Assembly (NCBI GenBank): GCA_039621445.1
Contig: CP154957.1
Location: forward strand, 35,222,227-35,286,226
Source: Euglena gracilis
Lineage: Eukaryota > Euglenida > Euglenophyceae > Euglenales
Direction: 5' to 3'
Length of the DNA stretch: 64,000 nucleotides
In this document: positions 1 to 12,429 of the stretch, piece by piece
How positions within the stretch are numbered: position 1 is the first letter of the stretch
Layout of the letters: each line of letters starts with the position of its first letter
Translations under genes and position numbers: made by a program
Notes under the pieces: model-generated
What the model saw: the letters and a program-made list of their open reading frames with translations, nothing else
The model's database searches: none
What the model was told of the DNA's origin: nothing

Positions 1-1483
1 AAAAGAAGCCTGGTCGAAGGCGGCCGCGCGGCGGCCGCGCAGGGGCCATGTGGGGGACCCCCCTGAGCGGTGCGCCTAGCCCCCAATGCCATCTTTTATG
101 GAAAAAAAGTGCTACCGTCTCGCCGCCCTTTGGGCGACGGGGAAAAAATGGTCATAATGGGCCTTGTCAAGAATCCCCCCCCGAGAAAAAAATACTTCTA
201 CACCCCTGCCCCCCCCCCCCTAGATGACCCCCCCAGGAGGGTCATCTATGGGGGGGGGGTCATTTAGGGGGGGGTACATTGTACGGAAAGCGTGTTTACT
301 CCTTTTGGTAACACGTGTACACCGAAGGAAAGCGTGTTTACTCTTTTGGTAACACATGTACATTGTTCGGAAAGCGTGTTAACACTTTTTCGTAACACGT
401 GTACATTGTACGGAAAGCATGTTACAAACACGTTTTCCACCGCTGTGCACGTGGACTGAACACGGTTTTCACGGCCGGTGTACATCGTGGACTTAACACG
501 GTTTCAAGCATGCGGCTTACGGTCGACAAGTCTGCCACGAGCCTTCGTCACGCCGTCGGCCAGCCGTCGGCCAGCCGTGTGCTCCCCCATTGAATTCGAA
601 GAAATGATAGTTCATTCCGTGCCAAGTTTGTGCTGATCGCTTCACAGTTGAAGGTATGTTCCCTGTTGTTGCTCCTGCTGTGTTCTTCTGGGGGTGTTGG
701 GGACGCGGGGGAGACGCGGGGGGCAGGGGTGTAGAAAGTGGGGGTCGGGGGGGCGGCCGCCCCCCCCCCCCGGGATTTTGGAAAGAATTAGTATCAAAGG
801 AGGGGAAAAAAGTCGGTTTGTGGCCAAAATCAAACATCAAGAAGTGCCATGGGTTTCAGGGAGGTGAAATGAGCATTTCCTCAAAGGCTTTATTTTGGCC
901 GCCAAAGGCGGCCGAGACGGTAATGGATTTTGCAATTTCATTTTCTAGAAATGTGATTTTAACTGGTAAGGTGGCTGCCGAAGGCAGCCGAGATGGTAGC
1001 GCCCTTTGAACCATTGATCATATCATTGCAAAGAAAAATATCATACTCATGCCAAAAAAAAATTTTTGGGGGGACCCCACAAACCACTTTCACCTTGGCT
1101 GTTTGAATACAACCCAATTCCCCCATGAGTCCCCCCACTCCATTTTCTTGACCAGCCGAGTTTGGGGAAACTCTGCAGGTCAATTTCAATGAAAAAAACA
1201 ATTTGCGCAAAGTGAAAAAATCGTTTCTCCGTAACCCCAGGTTGCAAAGTTGACAGTTGGGTTGAGTTGGGAAGTTTCCAAAGGGGTTCTACCCATGATT
1301 TCGCTTTCTAGTTTATTTTTTTGGGGGCATTGGAGGCTAGGTAGTCCATTTCGGGACCCCGGACTCCCCCTCCCCCCTCCCCCCTGTTCAGTTCACTTTC
1401 GGAAGTGCACAGGGGGGTCCCGAGACCCCCCCCCCCTGTGTACCTGGATGTACTTGTTCACTTCGGGGGGGAAAAAAAGAAAA
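1..1483. other. Gene-free left edge, short tandem repeat at 281-430
   Basis: No coding signal is visible. Poly-G/poly-C blocks are frequent. Between about 281 and 430 there is a degenerate tandem repeat of roughly 50 bp built on GGAAAGCGTGTT and GGTAACACGTGTAC, about three to four units. The rest shows nothing I can assign. Confidence 0.6.
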
Positions 1484-4430
1484 ACGGGGGTTTTGTTATT
1501 TTGGGGCCCTGGGACAGTTGAGCAACAAAAGGAATTCGCTTCCAAAACTGTTCGGCAACACAAGGGGTTTTGTTATTTTGGGGCCCTGGGACAGTTGAGC
1601 AACAAAAGGAATTCGCTTCCAAAACTGTTCGACAACACAAGGGGATTTGTTATTTTGGGGCCCTGTGACAATTGAGCAGCAAAAGGAATTCACTTCCAAA
1701 ACGGTTCGGCAACACAAGGGGTTTTGTTATTTTGGGGCCCTGGGACAATTGAGCAACAAAAGGAATTCGCTTCCAAAACGGTTCGGCAACACAAGGGGTT
1801 TTAGCAACACAAGGGGTTTTGTTATTTTGGGGCCCGGGGACAGTTGAGCAACAAAAGGGATTCGCTTCCAAAACGGTTCGGCAACACAAGGGGTTTTGTT
1901 ATTTTGGGGCCCTGGGACAGTTGAGCAACAAAAGGAATTCGCTTCCAAAACGGTTCGGCAACACAAGGGGTTTTGTTATTTTGGGGCCCTGGGACAGTTG
2001 AGCAACAAAAGGAATTCGCTTCCAAAACGGTTCGGCAACACTTGGTATTTTGTTATTTTGGGGCCCTGGGACAATTGAGCAACAAAAGGAATTCGCTTCC
2101 AAAACGGTTCGGCAACACAAGAGGATTTTGTTATTTTGGGGCCCTGGGACAGTTGAGCAACAAAAGGGATTCGCTTCCAAAACGGTTCGGCAACGCAAGG
2201 GGATTTGTTATTTTGGGGCCCCTGGACAGTTGAGCAACAAAAGGAATTCACTTCCAAAACGGTTCGGCAACACAAGGGGTTTTGTTTTTTTGGGGCCCTT
2301 GGACAGTTGAGCAACAAAAGGAATTCGCTTCCAAAACGGTTCGGCAACACAAGGGGTTTTGTTATTTTTGGGCCCTGTGACAGTTGAGCAACAAAAGAAT
2401 TCGCTTCCAAAACGGTTCGGCAACACATGGGATTTTGTTATTTTGGGGCCCTGGGACAGTTGAGCAGCAAAAGGAACTCGCTTCCAAAACTGTTCGGCAA
2501 CACAAGGGGTTTTGTTATTTTGGGGCCCTGGGACAGTTGAGCAAGAAAAGGAATTCGCTTCCAAAACGGTTCGGCAACACATGGGATTTTGTTATTTTGG
2601 GGCCCTGGGACAGTTGAGCAACAAAAGGAATTCGCTTCCAAAACTGTTCGGCAACACAAGGGGTTTTGTTATTTTGGGGCCCTGGGACAGTTGAGCAACA
2701 AAAGGAATTCGCTTCCAAAACTGTTCGACAACACAAGGGGTTTTGTTATTTTGGGGCCCTGTGACAATTGAGCAGCAAAAGGAATTCACTTCCAAAACGG
2801 TTCGGCAACACAAGGGGTTTTGTTATTTTGGGGCCCTGGGACAATTGAGCAACAAAAGGAATTCGCTTCCAAAACGGTTCGGCAACACAAGGGGTTTTAG
2901 CAACACAAGGGGTTTTGTTATTTTGGGGCCCGGGGACAGTTGAGCAACAAAAGGGATTCGCTTCCAAAACGGTTCGGCAACACAAGGGGTTTTGTTATTT
3001 TGGGGCCCTGGGACAGTTGAGCAACAAAAGGAATTCGCTTCCAAAACGGTTCGGCAACACAAGGGGTTTTGTTATTTTGGGGCCCTGGGACAGTTGAGCA
3101 ACAAAAGGAATTCGCTACCAAAACTGTTCGACAACACAAGGGGTTTTGTTATTTTGGGGCCCTGTGACAATTGAGCAGCAAAAGGAATTCACTTCCAAAA
3201 CGGTTCGGCAACACAAGGGGTTTTGTTATTTTGGGGCCCTGGGACAATTGAGCAACAAAAGGAATTCGCTTCCAAAACGGTTCGGCAACACAAGGGGTTT
3301 TAGCAACACAAGGGGTTTTGTTATTTTGGGGCCCGGGGACAGTTGAGCAACAAAAGGGATTCGCTTCCAAAACGGTTCGGCAACACAAGGGGTTTTGTTA
3401 TTTTGGGGCCCTGGGACAGTTGAGCAACAAAAGGAATTCGCTTCCAAAACGGTTCGGCAACACAAGGGGTTTTGTTATTTTGGGGCCCTGGGACAGTTGA
3501 GCAACAAAAGGAATTCGCTTCCAAAACGGTTCGGCAACACTTGGTATTTTGTTATTTTGGGGCCCTGGGACAATTGAGCAACAAAAGGAATTCGCTTCCA
3601 AAACGGTTCGGCAACACAAGAGGATTTTGTTATTTTGGGGCCCTGGGACAGTTGAGCAACAAAAGGGATTCGCTTCCAAAACGGTTCGGCAACGCAAGGG
3701 GATTTGTTATTTTGGGGCCCCTGGACAGTTGAGCAACAAAAGGAATTCACTTCCAAAACGGTTCGGCAACACAAGGGGTTTTGTTTTTTTGGGGCCCTTG
3801 GACAGTTGAGCAACAAAAGGAATTCGCTTCCAAAATGGTTCGGCAACACAAGGGGTTTTGTTATTTTTGGGCCCTGTGACAGTTGAGCAACAAAAGAATT
3901 CGCTTCCAAAATGGTTCGGCAACACATGGGATTTTGTTATTTTGGGGCCCTGGGACAGTTGAGCAGCAAAAGGAACTCGCTTCCAAAACTGTTCGGCAAC
4001 ACAAGGGGTTTTGTTATTTTGGGGCCCTGGGACAGTTGAGCAAGAAAAGGAATTCGCTTCCAAAACGGTTCGGCAACACATGGGATTTTGTTATTTTGGG
4101 GCCCTGGGACATTTGAGCAGCAAAAGGGACTCGCTTACAAAACGGTTTGGCAACACAAGAGGATTTTGTTATTTTGGGGCCCTGGGACAGTTGAGCAATA
4201 AAAGGGATTGGCTTCCAAAACGGTTCGGCAACACATGGGATTTGTTATTTTGGGGCCCTGTGACAGTTGAGCAACAAAAGAAATTCGCTTCCAAAACGGT
4301 TTGGCAACACAAGAGGATTTTGTTATTTTGGGGCCCTGCGACAGTTGAGCAACAAAAGGGATTCGCTTCCAAAACGGTTCGGCAACACAAGGGGTTTTTG
4401 TTATTTTGCGGCCCTGGGACAGTTGACAGC
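1484..4430. repeat. 77-bp satellite array with higher-order structure
   Basis: About 38 head-to-tail copies of a 77-bp unit containing TATTTTGGGGCCCTGGGACA, GCTTCCAAAACGGTTCGGC and GGAATTC. Units differ by single bases and occasional one-base indels. A 24-base partial insertion (GGTTTTAGCAACACAAGG) recurs near 1,797, 2,893 and 3,296. Blocks of about 1 to 1.5 kb are repeated with the same variants (about 1,640-2,620 versus 3,140-4,116), so the array grew by segmental duplication as well as unit by unit. Every frame stays open for 60-150 codons only because 77 bp repeats with few stops; it is not protein coding. Confidence 0.95.
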
Positions 4431-5614
4431 ACTGGTGAAGTTCACTGGTGAACTTTCAAACGGTGACCTTCACCATAGGGGGGGGGGGTCAAAATGACCA
4501 AAGTCTACTGACTGATCTCCTTGGGTGCAGTGCGTAACGCAGCGTTACAAAGTGCGGCGGGCAGCATGGACTGGCACAAAAATAGAAACCTTGAATGTGG
4601 TGTGCAAAACAAGAATTTGTGTATTTATGTCCGTCTTTACGAACATTTCGAATAGAGTATCACCCATTGATCAAATCCTCTTTGCACCAGACGACCATCG
4701 ATCGTACTAAAATACAGCCAAAGTGCTTTGAATTCTTATCCCGTTGATTTCAAACTCCACAAATTCTGGCGGTACATTCTAATTTCGTCCTCTGTTTTCA
4801 CTCAGCACACGGCGAGGTTGCGAAACACAGCCTTTGACCAAAGGCATGTTGCGATATAAACACAGCCTTAAATCACTGCCTCTTAAACGCAGACTATGAC
4901 CTGAGGCTGTGTTTCTGAACACAGCCTCAGGTCAGAGTTTGCTTTTAAGACACAGTTATTGATATAAAACCAAACAGCACCGAAAATCATCACAAATTTT
5001 GGCTCATATTCTGGCCGATCCGACGATCGCGTGCGTATCAAACAGCACCAACGACAGAACCGGCGTCTCCCCCCCACTCTGTTCCTGACACCGGTTCTGT
5101 CCGCCGGAAAGGGGTTAGGTTAGGACGCCAGTTCTGTCCAAAACCCGGCGTCCCAAATACCGGTTCTGTCATTCTTGTAACCGTGTTCAAAGGCCCGGGA
5201 GGTAAGGCAGTACGGGGGGGGGGGGGCTGCGGACCCCCCCGGTGAATTTCACCGGGGGGGGGGGAGGGGGGGGGTGCTTTCGGCGGTGAAGTTCACCGGT
5301 GAACTTCACCGTTTTGATCGTTGGGGGTGAAATTTTCATTGGTGAAATTTTGCTCCTTTCCTCTCAAAATGGTCCTTTTGGGTTGATGCTTCATGGCATT
5401 TTATCGAAATTTCCGAAAACTTGCCCAAAATATCATTTTTGGCCATTTTTGGCCAAACAGTGCTCTCTTGGTGAACTTCACCGGTGAAGTTCACCGATGG
5501 GTTAGGCAGAGGGGGGGGAGGGGGTCCGGGAGCCCCCGGTAAACTTTCAAACGGTGAACTTCACCATAGGGCGGGGGGGGGGGGTCAAAATGACCAAAGT
5601 CTACTGCCTGATCT
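4431..5614. repeat. Palindrome-rich flank of the satellite; duplicated segment
   Basis: A segment with AACTTTCAAACGGTGA..CTTCACC, a poly-G block and GTCAAAATGACCAAAGTCTACTG occurs at about 4,448-4,520 and again at about 5,545-5,618. Between them are palindromes such as GGTGAAGTTCACCGGTGAAC (near 5,285 and 5,470) and inverted ACACAGCCT/AGGCTGTGT motifs at 4,820-4,940. No gene is seen. Confidence 0.7.
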
Positions 5615-5904
5615 CCCCGGCGCCTGCCCTGTAATTCGGGGTTGTGAACACGAATTACAGGGCGATAATTCCTGAACCCGATTTCATGCCCTGATAATTG
5701 TGTTCAGGGTGAACACAAATTACAGGGCGATATTTCCTGAACCCGATTTCATGCCCTGATAATTGTGTTCAGGGTGAACACAAATTACAGGGCATGAAAT
5801 CGGGTTCAGCATTTTTTGAAAATTTTGGGCAAAAAAAAAACGCCCCGAAAGTGCCCGAAACAATGGCGTGAAGCACATCCCCGAATTACAGGGCAGGTGC
5901 CGGG
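5615..5904. mobile_element. Small inverted-repeat (MITE-like) element
   Basis: The left end CCCCGGCGCCTGCCCTGTAA (5,615 on) is mirrored by TTACAGGGCAGGTGCCGGG ending at 5,904, about 26 bp with one mismatch. Inside, a unit containing GAACACAAATTACAGGGCG and its inverse is repeated two to three times. No coding capacity. The CAGGGC motif at the ends is also the start of the nonconventional-intron family described at 38,173 and 56,097, though overall similarity is not evident. Confidence 0.65.
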
Positions 5905-6216
5905 CCTCTTTGAACACGGTTACAGAAAAAACGTGGGTTATAACTCGATTACAGGGCGTAAGACGGGTTATACCCACGTTTTTTTGTATAAAAATGTCAT
6001 CAAAAGTGCCCAAAAATGGCGCTGAGGTCCTGATATGACTGTTTCAACCATGTAGCACAATGAAATTTGCCATTTGGGGACCACTGGGGTGGATATCTAA
6101 TTTTGGTGAAAATTGGTGCTGCTTTGCACCGTTTAGCGTGGAAAAATCTGATGACCACCGCTGGTCGTCGGTTGAAAAGAGCATTCGATCGAGGGGTAAC
6201 TTGGTACCCCAACGTT

Positions 6217-6246
6217 GGGACGACTAGTCGACTAGTCGACTAGTCG
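6217..6246. repeat. Short palindromic repeat of CGACTAGT
   Basis: Three to four perfect, self-complementary copies of CGACTAGT in tandem, followed by a CGTTCGGG..CCCGAACAGG hairpin. Confidence 0.7.
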
Positions 6247-6499
6247 ATTATTCGTTCGGGACCCCCGAACAGGATTAATCGTTCATGCCCAAAAAGAATA
6301 GCCGTGAACGAATTTGCCTCTTACAAAATTGGTGCACAACATTCAGGGGTAATTCTGGGGGGCACAGAAGCCAAATTGCATGCAAAAATGTGGCTGCCAC
6401 AAGGTATTTTGTATGCTACTAATAACAAAGATATTGATATAAATACTATAATAAAATAAAATAAATAAATTACTTATTATTACACTTATGGTACCTATT

Positions 6500-6567
6500 A
6501 TAATATGATATAATATATATGTATATATGTATATATATGTGTATATATACATACATACATACATACA

Positions 6568-6603
<36 letters not shown>

Positions 6604-6664
6604 TATACATATACATATATATATATATACATACACATATATATATATATACATATATACATAT
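6500..6664. repeat. (CATA)n / (ATAC)n microsatellite
   Basis: Pure CATA repeats at about 6,549-6,597 flanked by degenerate ATATAC repeat. Open frames here are repeat artefacts. Confidence 0.95.
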
Positions 6665-6781
6665 GCCACCCCTTTTTTGACATAAAAATATTGACTGCAT
6701 TTTATTTCATCGAACCTTTGCATTTGTTGAATTTTGATTGACCTGTTTAAAAAAAGGAAGTCATTCTTTCTTTTGTTGCAG

Positions 6782-7021
6782 CAATGCGTCCATTATTTGC
6801 TTGACAATGTCTGGTTTGTGGAGCTTTAAAAAGGCAAAGGCTCCGAGCGCCGAGGCACCATCATTCTTTGATGTGATGAAATGTGATATTTTTGATCGGC
6901 TGGATGAGCCGCATAAATGTGATGATGAGCTCCAAAATAAAATTGAGGAAGTTTATCAATCACATGGCAAGGATGGAGGAAGTGCCAGCAATGACACCTT
7001 GTTCAAAGAAATAAGCAGAGG
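6782..7021 (+). CDS. Exon-like stretch, possible first exon of an unidentified gene
   Basis: A strong polypyrimidine tract and CAG end at 6,781. ATG at 6,807 opens a frame of 71 codons rich in Lys, Asp and Glu (starts MSGLWSFKK; contains FFDVMKCDIFDRLDEP) which runs into a GTGTGT donor at 7,022, leaving two bases of a codon. An acceptor just before an ATG would fit trans-splicing. Base composition is AT-richer than the exons further right. No family is recognised and no downstream exon could be joined, so this may also be a transposon remnant. Confidence 0.4.
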
Positions 7022-9880
7022 GTGTGTGTGCTATGTCATCTCTTTTTGCGGTTGTTCGTGTGGGGGGTGTTCCCGGATTTTGCATCCTGGTAAGTGCGTC
7101 CTGGATTTTGGCCGGCCACATTTTTTGGCCCTCCAAAAGGAAAAAAAAACATACAAACTTTGGGTGGCGTCACAGAAGGTATATTGAGGTGGTTTGGTCC
7201 TAATCCCCCCCGGCGTCCTGAACCACCCCCGACAACATGATTTTGGAGTCCCCTGCAAAAATTTTGGGATTTATACGGCTTATTGTTTGGCACCTTTAGC
7301 CCCCATTAGCCCATTCGGGGGGTTAATCGGGGGAGCCCCAGAATATATTTCTTGTCAAGGTTGTCCAATTTTCGGTGCATGTTGAGTTTTTCCCATCTGG
7401 CAAATTGAAAACTCACGTTTTCTTTAAAACCGTGTACGGGGGTTCTGGCTTCACAACCGAACCGGTGTCCTGGACTGGTTCAGGCGGGAAATTTCCTGCC
7501 CCAACCGGTGTCCCAGACACTGGTTGGGCATGAAGAGTGTCTTGAGCAAATAAACTGACTTCTGGCGGCAGCAAGACCGGCCAAAAAGTGGGTTGGTGTG
7601 TTGGTTGAACCTGAAATCAACCAAAATTTCAACCAATATTTTTTGGATATTTTCCTCAAAAATGGACAAAGTCGGCAATTTTCTGCCATTTTTGCCAACA
7701 GATTCCAAATTTGATCCTTATGTGTTGTCCAAGCAGAGGGAAAAGGGCTGAAATTAAAGGAAAAAAAATTCCCCGGACGCTCAATGGTGTTTTTGCTTGT
7801 TTGTTTTTTCAGAAACATGTTTCTGTTAAAAAAAAATGTATTTTTTATTTCGTTTTAAACGAGCAGCCACCTCTTGCATTGTGCAGTAAAAAATCTGCAA
7901 AGACAAGCACCACAAAAACATGTGTCCACAAACACCGGTTCAGGCATGAAGTTAGAGCCCCCGACGCACAGTTTCAAAAAAAATCATGTTCCAGACCGGT
8001 TCGGGCGTGAAGCCAGTGTCTAGGACACAGTTCTCAATGTGGAGTGCAACTTTGTTCCATTCAATCACTTGATTGAATTGATGACCCTCAGCAGTTCAAA
8101 ATTTTTTGAAAATTAAGGGTTTGCTTTTTCCCAATCCAAAAACAGGACCAAATCGAAACATACATACACAGTTGTGCACAACCACTGGGAGGGGGACAAA
8201 TTGATTGCTCGCAATTCCCAGTATTTACACTCTTTGCTATACCCGCGTGGTAAAAAAAATATTGAAAGAGCATCTCTTATGCTGTGCAACTATTTCGCCG
8301 CCGTTCCTTCATAAGAGGGAAAAAATTCTTGTGCTTTGCATTCAAGTTCTGTTGGGAAGGATTTTTCTCTTCGTATCAACAGGTTCTGAGGCTTACACCT
8401 TTCTGCAAACTGCATTATCCCAACCAGCACAACCCAAACAACCCAAAACATCGATAGTCTCAAAGACGGCAGAGAAGTTTGAGAACCAAGACAGGGAGTT
8501 TTCACATCCCACTTCAAGTTCAGTGCCTCGGGCAGGTTTGTTTCCCCCCTTTTGACTCCATTTCCCTCATTTTTTCGGATTTACAATTGCAATCACAGCT
8601 TTGGTGAGATGTTGGACCAACTGTGGAATTGATTTTCATTTCCCCAGCATTCCAGAGGAAGGGGATGGAAATCTGCCAATTACCCTTTGGGGGGCCCAAC
8701 CTTGAATGTGTTCACATAAGCATACACAAAATCATTGTCTGGATTGTGCACCGTCCCCATTTTGTCACTCCCAGTTTTTATAAAGGTGTCAAAAATTTGA
8801 TCCAATTCATTTATGGGACAGTTTGCCAAATTTTCTGCGCGCTTCCTCAAAAGGAGAACACCTCGTCGATTTTTTTTTGGAATTTAACCGAAAATTGGTC
8901 CTGTTTGGCTGTATTTTTGGCCATGCCATTGTCTTGCACTGTGCCCCCCCCCCCATCCAATCACCAACCCTTCATTGGCTGACCAAAGCTAGCGGGAATC
9001 CTGGAAACCTGGGGTGGTGTTTGGGTTGACAACCCCCACCCCTTCCGGTTTAAATTTTTTGGGAAAAATATGGCCATGGAAGCCACAGTTCCAATTTGAT
9101 TTGTTTCACATTATTCCCGGATTCTTCCTGGAAAAAGAAAAAACCGAATAGGTGATTGTATTTTTTTTTATGAAATTGGTCACAGCCTTCAGGGCTGGGC
9201 AGCTTCTGGCCCAAGACACCTCTGTCCCCACTTCAAGAAGGAAGTGCAGCTTTATGGTTTCTGGCGGAACCCTCAAAGATGTACAGTTGGGCCTGATATG
9301 GGGGGGGTTGGATACGGAGGGGCCGACCCACAAATCTTTTCCGCACTCAAGATGTCAATTCCAAACTTAAAAGAATGCTTCAAGGAATTCTGACATCTCA
9401 TACCACCTCTGGTTGTTCAGTGTCTCACACAATTTTTGGCACATTGTTTGAAAGTTGCGTTTCGCTCTTCCTTTCACTTTCACCCTTTGGTGCAAAAGGA
9501 TGGTAAAAGATTTGAACAAATTCTTCTTTTCCGGACACCGGAACGATGCAAAACACTATCGCGGACCTAATTTTTTATTTTTTTGTCTAAGTTTTTTTTG
9601 GGGGGTTCAAAAAGTTATGAGCAAAAGTCGTTCAAAAAGTTATGCTCCATACTGTATCCAAAAAAAATCACCCATCTGGGGTCAAAACTTGGGGGACCCG
9701 GGATGCCGAAGGTCCCGAGCAAGGGTCCCCCAAATGTGCATTAATATTGTAAGGGGAGGGGAGTAATGCAAATTTTGGGGGGTCCTGACCCCAGCACTCG
9801 GCCCGACCTAGGTTGGCCGACCACAACGTCAGCAAACCTCTTATTAAACTTTGAGGCGAAGGGTGGGGGGTATTGCACTG
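7022..9880. other. No gene seen; low-complexity unique sequence
   Basis: Mixed AT-rich and poly-C/G sequence without convincing coding stretches or long repeats. An ACCGGTT-containing segment recurs inverted around 7,455-7,540. Confidence 0.5.
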
Positions 9881-10012
9881 TAACCCCCCCCCAAATATAA
9901 GAAACCCTTTGGCCGATTTTCAGCCGACACCCAAATATAAGAAACCCCCGAATATAAGAAACCCCTGGGCTGTTGGACGCTAATCCATATATAAGAAACC
10001 CCTCATCCATCC
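9881..10012. repeat. CCCCAAATATAAGAAACCC repeat cluster
   Basis: Four spaced copies of AATATAAGAAACCC with GGCCGA..GCCGACACCC between them. The same arrangement recurs at 20,378-20,492. The left edge TAACCCCCCCCCAAATA is the end motif shared by the MITE-like family in this window. Confidence 0.7.
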
Positions 10013-10400
10013 ATTTGCTTAGATGCTTGCCCAATGGTGCTTGTGCTGGCTGAAACAGACAGACAGACAGATAGACATTTTGCCAATGACCACTTTTGGT
10101 CATTGGCAATCCCCCCCCCCCAATGCACTAGTGAAGCCCGCAAGGACTGTCAAGTTTTTTGAAGTTGGAGCCCTCTAGGGGGAACGGTGTCCAACCAAGC
10201 CCTGCTGAGAAAGAGCCCACTTGCCGCCGACACAGCCGCCAAGGAAATCAGCCAAACTCTCCATTTCAAAACATCTCCATCACTTTGTCATTGTAGATGG
10301 TTTGAAGAGACTGTAAGAAAGGGATAGCAATGTAGCGTCGAAGGTGAAATAAACCCCCCCAAATAACACCCCCCCCTCGGGGGCAAGCACCTATAGTAAA

Positions 10401-10513
10401 AATGGCCGAAAATGGCCGAAAATGGCCGAAAATGGCCGAAAATGAAATTTTGGGCTCTATAGGTGGGGGTCCCGAAAATGGCCGAAAATGGCCGAAAATG
10501 GCCGAAAATGAGA
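10401..10513. repeat. (GGCCGAAAAT)n array
   Basis: Two blocks of GGCCGAAAAT tandem repeat separated by about 30 bases. It is preceded by GGGCAAGCACCTATAG, whose reverse complement follows a second array of the same unit at 12,111-12,172. Arrays with the unit GGGCCGACCA and the same CACCTA boundary occur at 26,287-26,425 and 27,715-27,797. Confidence 0.85.
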
Positions 10514-10734
10514 AAAAAATTTTGCAAATTTTTTCGAGTTTTTTTTGCCTAACAGTTTCTTTTTCCCTGGGGGGGCAATTTTCAGTGCGACTGATTCTTC
10601 TCTCTGTGCAGCCTGTCTTCTTTTGTTATTATGCCTGGCCCTGCAACACACGCTGCTCAAAGAACCACCTCCGAAAGTCCGAAAGGGTTATTTGGGCCAA
10701 AGCTGATATTTTGATGGCATTTCCAATATTACTC

Positions 10735-10965
10735 CCATGTTGGCCATTTTGGATCAATTTTTGCTAATTTTTGGGATATTTTGCACTGATTTGGCAAATA
10801 TTGGGCTAATTTGGGTCTATATGAGCACATTTTATGGCATTTTGCGACATTTTGGTGATTTTGGGTTATTTTTCACAATTTTGTGGACATTGTTGGTGTT
10901 TTTGGGCAAGTTTAGGTTATTTGAAGCAATTTTAGGTCATTTTGATTGCTTTTTGGGGCCCTTTG
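10735..10965. repeat. Dispersed repeat, copy 1 (copy 2 at 27,358-27,610)
   Basis: AT-rich sequence with regularly spaced TTTTGG motifs that aligns along its length with 27,358-27,610 (shared landmarks GTTTTTGGG, ATTTTAGGTCATTTTG, GCTTTT-GGGG). Confidence 0.75.
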
Positions 10966-11035
10966 CGGTCAATTTTAGGTTTTTTTTGTGGTCATTTTTT
11001 GGGTTTCTGTGGTCATTTTGCTAGGTTGGGAGCCT

Positions 11036-11425
11036 GTGGATGCAGTGGTTACAGATACTGGACAAGATGCAATGGATGCAGATGCTGAACAAGGTGCAGA
11101 CTGAACAAGATGTAAACACTGGACAAGATGCAGATGCTGTACAACATGCAGATGTTGGACAAGATGCGGATATTGGACAAGATGCAGATGTTGTTCAAGG
11201 TGCAGACGCTGGACAAGATGTCGACACTGGAGAACAAGATGCAGATGCTGGAGAAGATGCAGTGGATGCAGATACTGGACAAGATTAAGATCTTGACAAG
11301 ATGCAGGTATTGGATAAGATGCACACACTAGACAAGGTGCAGTGATTGCTGATGCAACGGATGTAGATATTGGACAAGATGTAGATGCTGGGCGAGATGC
11401 GATGTTGAAGAAGATGTGGACATTG
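11036..11425. repeat. Degenerate 12/18-bp minisatellite (GACAAGATGCAG)
   Basis: About 25 imperfect units of GACAAGATGCAG with GATGCTG spacers. Frames through it read as acidic or Leu/His repeats on both strands, which is typical of a minisatellite rather than a gene. Confidence 0.85.
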
Positions 11426-12110
11426 GGTGAGCATATTTGATGTCAATATTTCAACATTATGGACCAATCACATGTTCTTGCTTTTGTTTGCTTTTCTTTG
11501 CTTGCACATGCTGCTCAACGAACCACCTCCAAATGGGTTATTTGGGCCAAAGCGGATGGTTTTGATGACATTTCAGAAAATTGTGGTGACAAGGTGCAAT
11601 TAGGCAAAGTATGTGAAGCGTTTTTTTCTCTGTTAAAGGTGTGATTCCTGCATTAGGTTTATTGCGCACAAGTGGATGGGATATAACAGTGCCACCATCA
11701 AACAACGTTGCTTGGTGTATCAAGTTGGAATAGGTGAGGGGAAGTTGTTTGTGAAAAGCATCCACACCAAGAGGCTTGAAGAGAAAAGCACCAGTTTTGG
11801 TGTTGCCATCCACCATTGTGGTTAATATGTCATGTGCCAACCATTCTCATGAAGCGTCCCAAAAACCCCCAGCAAAAAAAAGACCAAAGTGGACAAGAGC
11901 CTCTCTGGCAGGAAAAAAGAAGCTTATTCCCAAAACCTTGCATTTGCATATTGCAACAAAAAACTCTTTAATCCCTGAGCACCCATTCCAAACGGACCTC
12001 CTTGGATGTGTTAGCTTGTCACGACTGCTTTCATGTTGACTGAATGATCAAAATGTATTGTTAGTATGAAAGAATTTTAAGGCAGCTTTACCCCCCACCT
12101 AGAGGAAAAA

Positions 12111-12172
12111 ATGGCCGAAAATGGCCGAAAATGGCCGAAAATGGCCGAAAATGGCCGAAAATGGCGAAAATC
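12111..12172. repeat. (GGCCGAAAAT)n array, second block
   Basis: Six near-perfect units, followed by CTATAGGTGCTTGCTCGGGG, the inverse of the sequence preceding the array at 10,401. Then come two CCCAAATAACACCCCCC motifs and an inverted copy ending near 12,345. Confidence 0.85.
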
Positions 12173-12429
12173 TGGGGGTCAACTATAGGTGCTTGCTCGG
12201 GGGCCAATTTCGAGCGCCCAAATAACACCCCCCCTGTTTTCCTTTGGTTTTCCATGTAAAAATAACACCCCCCCCCAAATAACACCCCCCCTGGGGCCCC
12301 AGCTCGGGTGCCCAAATAACACACCGGGGGGGTGTTATTTGGGGTAGATCCGGCTTGGGGGGGGGTTGTGGGTTGCCCTAGGCTCCCCACGGTCGCCTGG
12401 GGTCGCCTAGGGCTCCCCTGGCCCCCCTA

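Larger units (their letters stand above)
10648..11577. repeat. Duplicated segment (10,648-10,718 and 11,507-11,577)
   Basis: Two direct copies of about 70 bp share GAACCACCTCC and GGTTATTTGGGCCAAAGC. The right copy continues in an open frame (WVIWAKADGFDDISE) to a possible GTGTGA donor at 11,641. That could be a real exon or a decayed mobile-element ORF. I could not join it to any neighbour. Confidence 0.5.

Noticed and set aside
1490-4451. Dozens of overlapping frames reading FWGPGTVEQQKEFASKT or its frame variants
   Set aside because: They are the 77-bp satellite translated; similar lengths occur on both strands and in several frames.
10401-12172. CRISPR-like array (GGCCGAAAAT units)
   Set aside because: Units are contiguous decamers without unique spacers, in a eukaryotic context.
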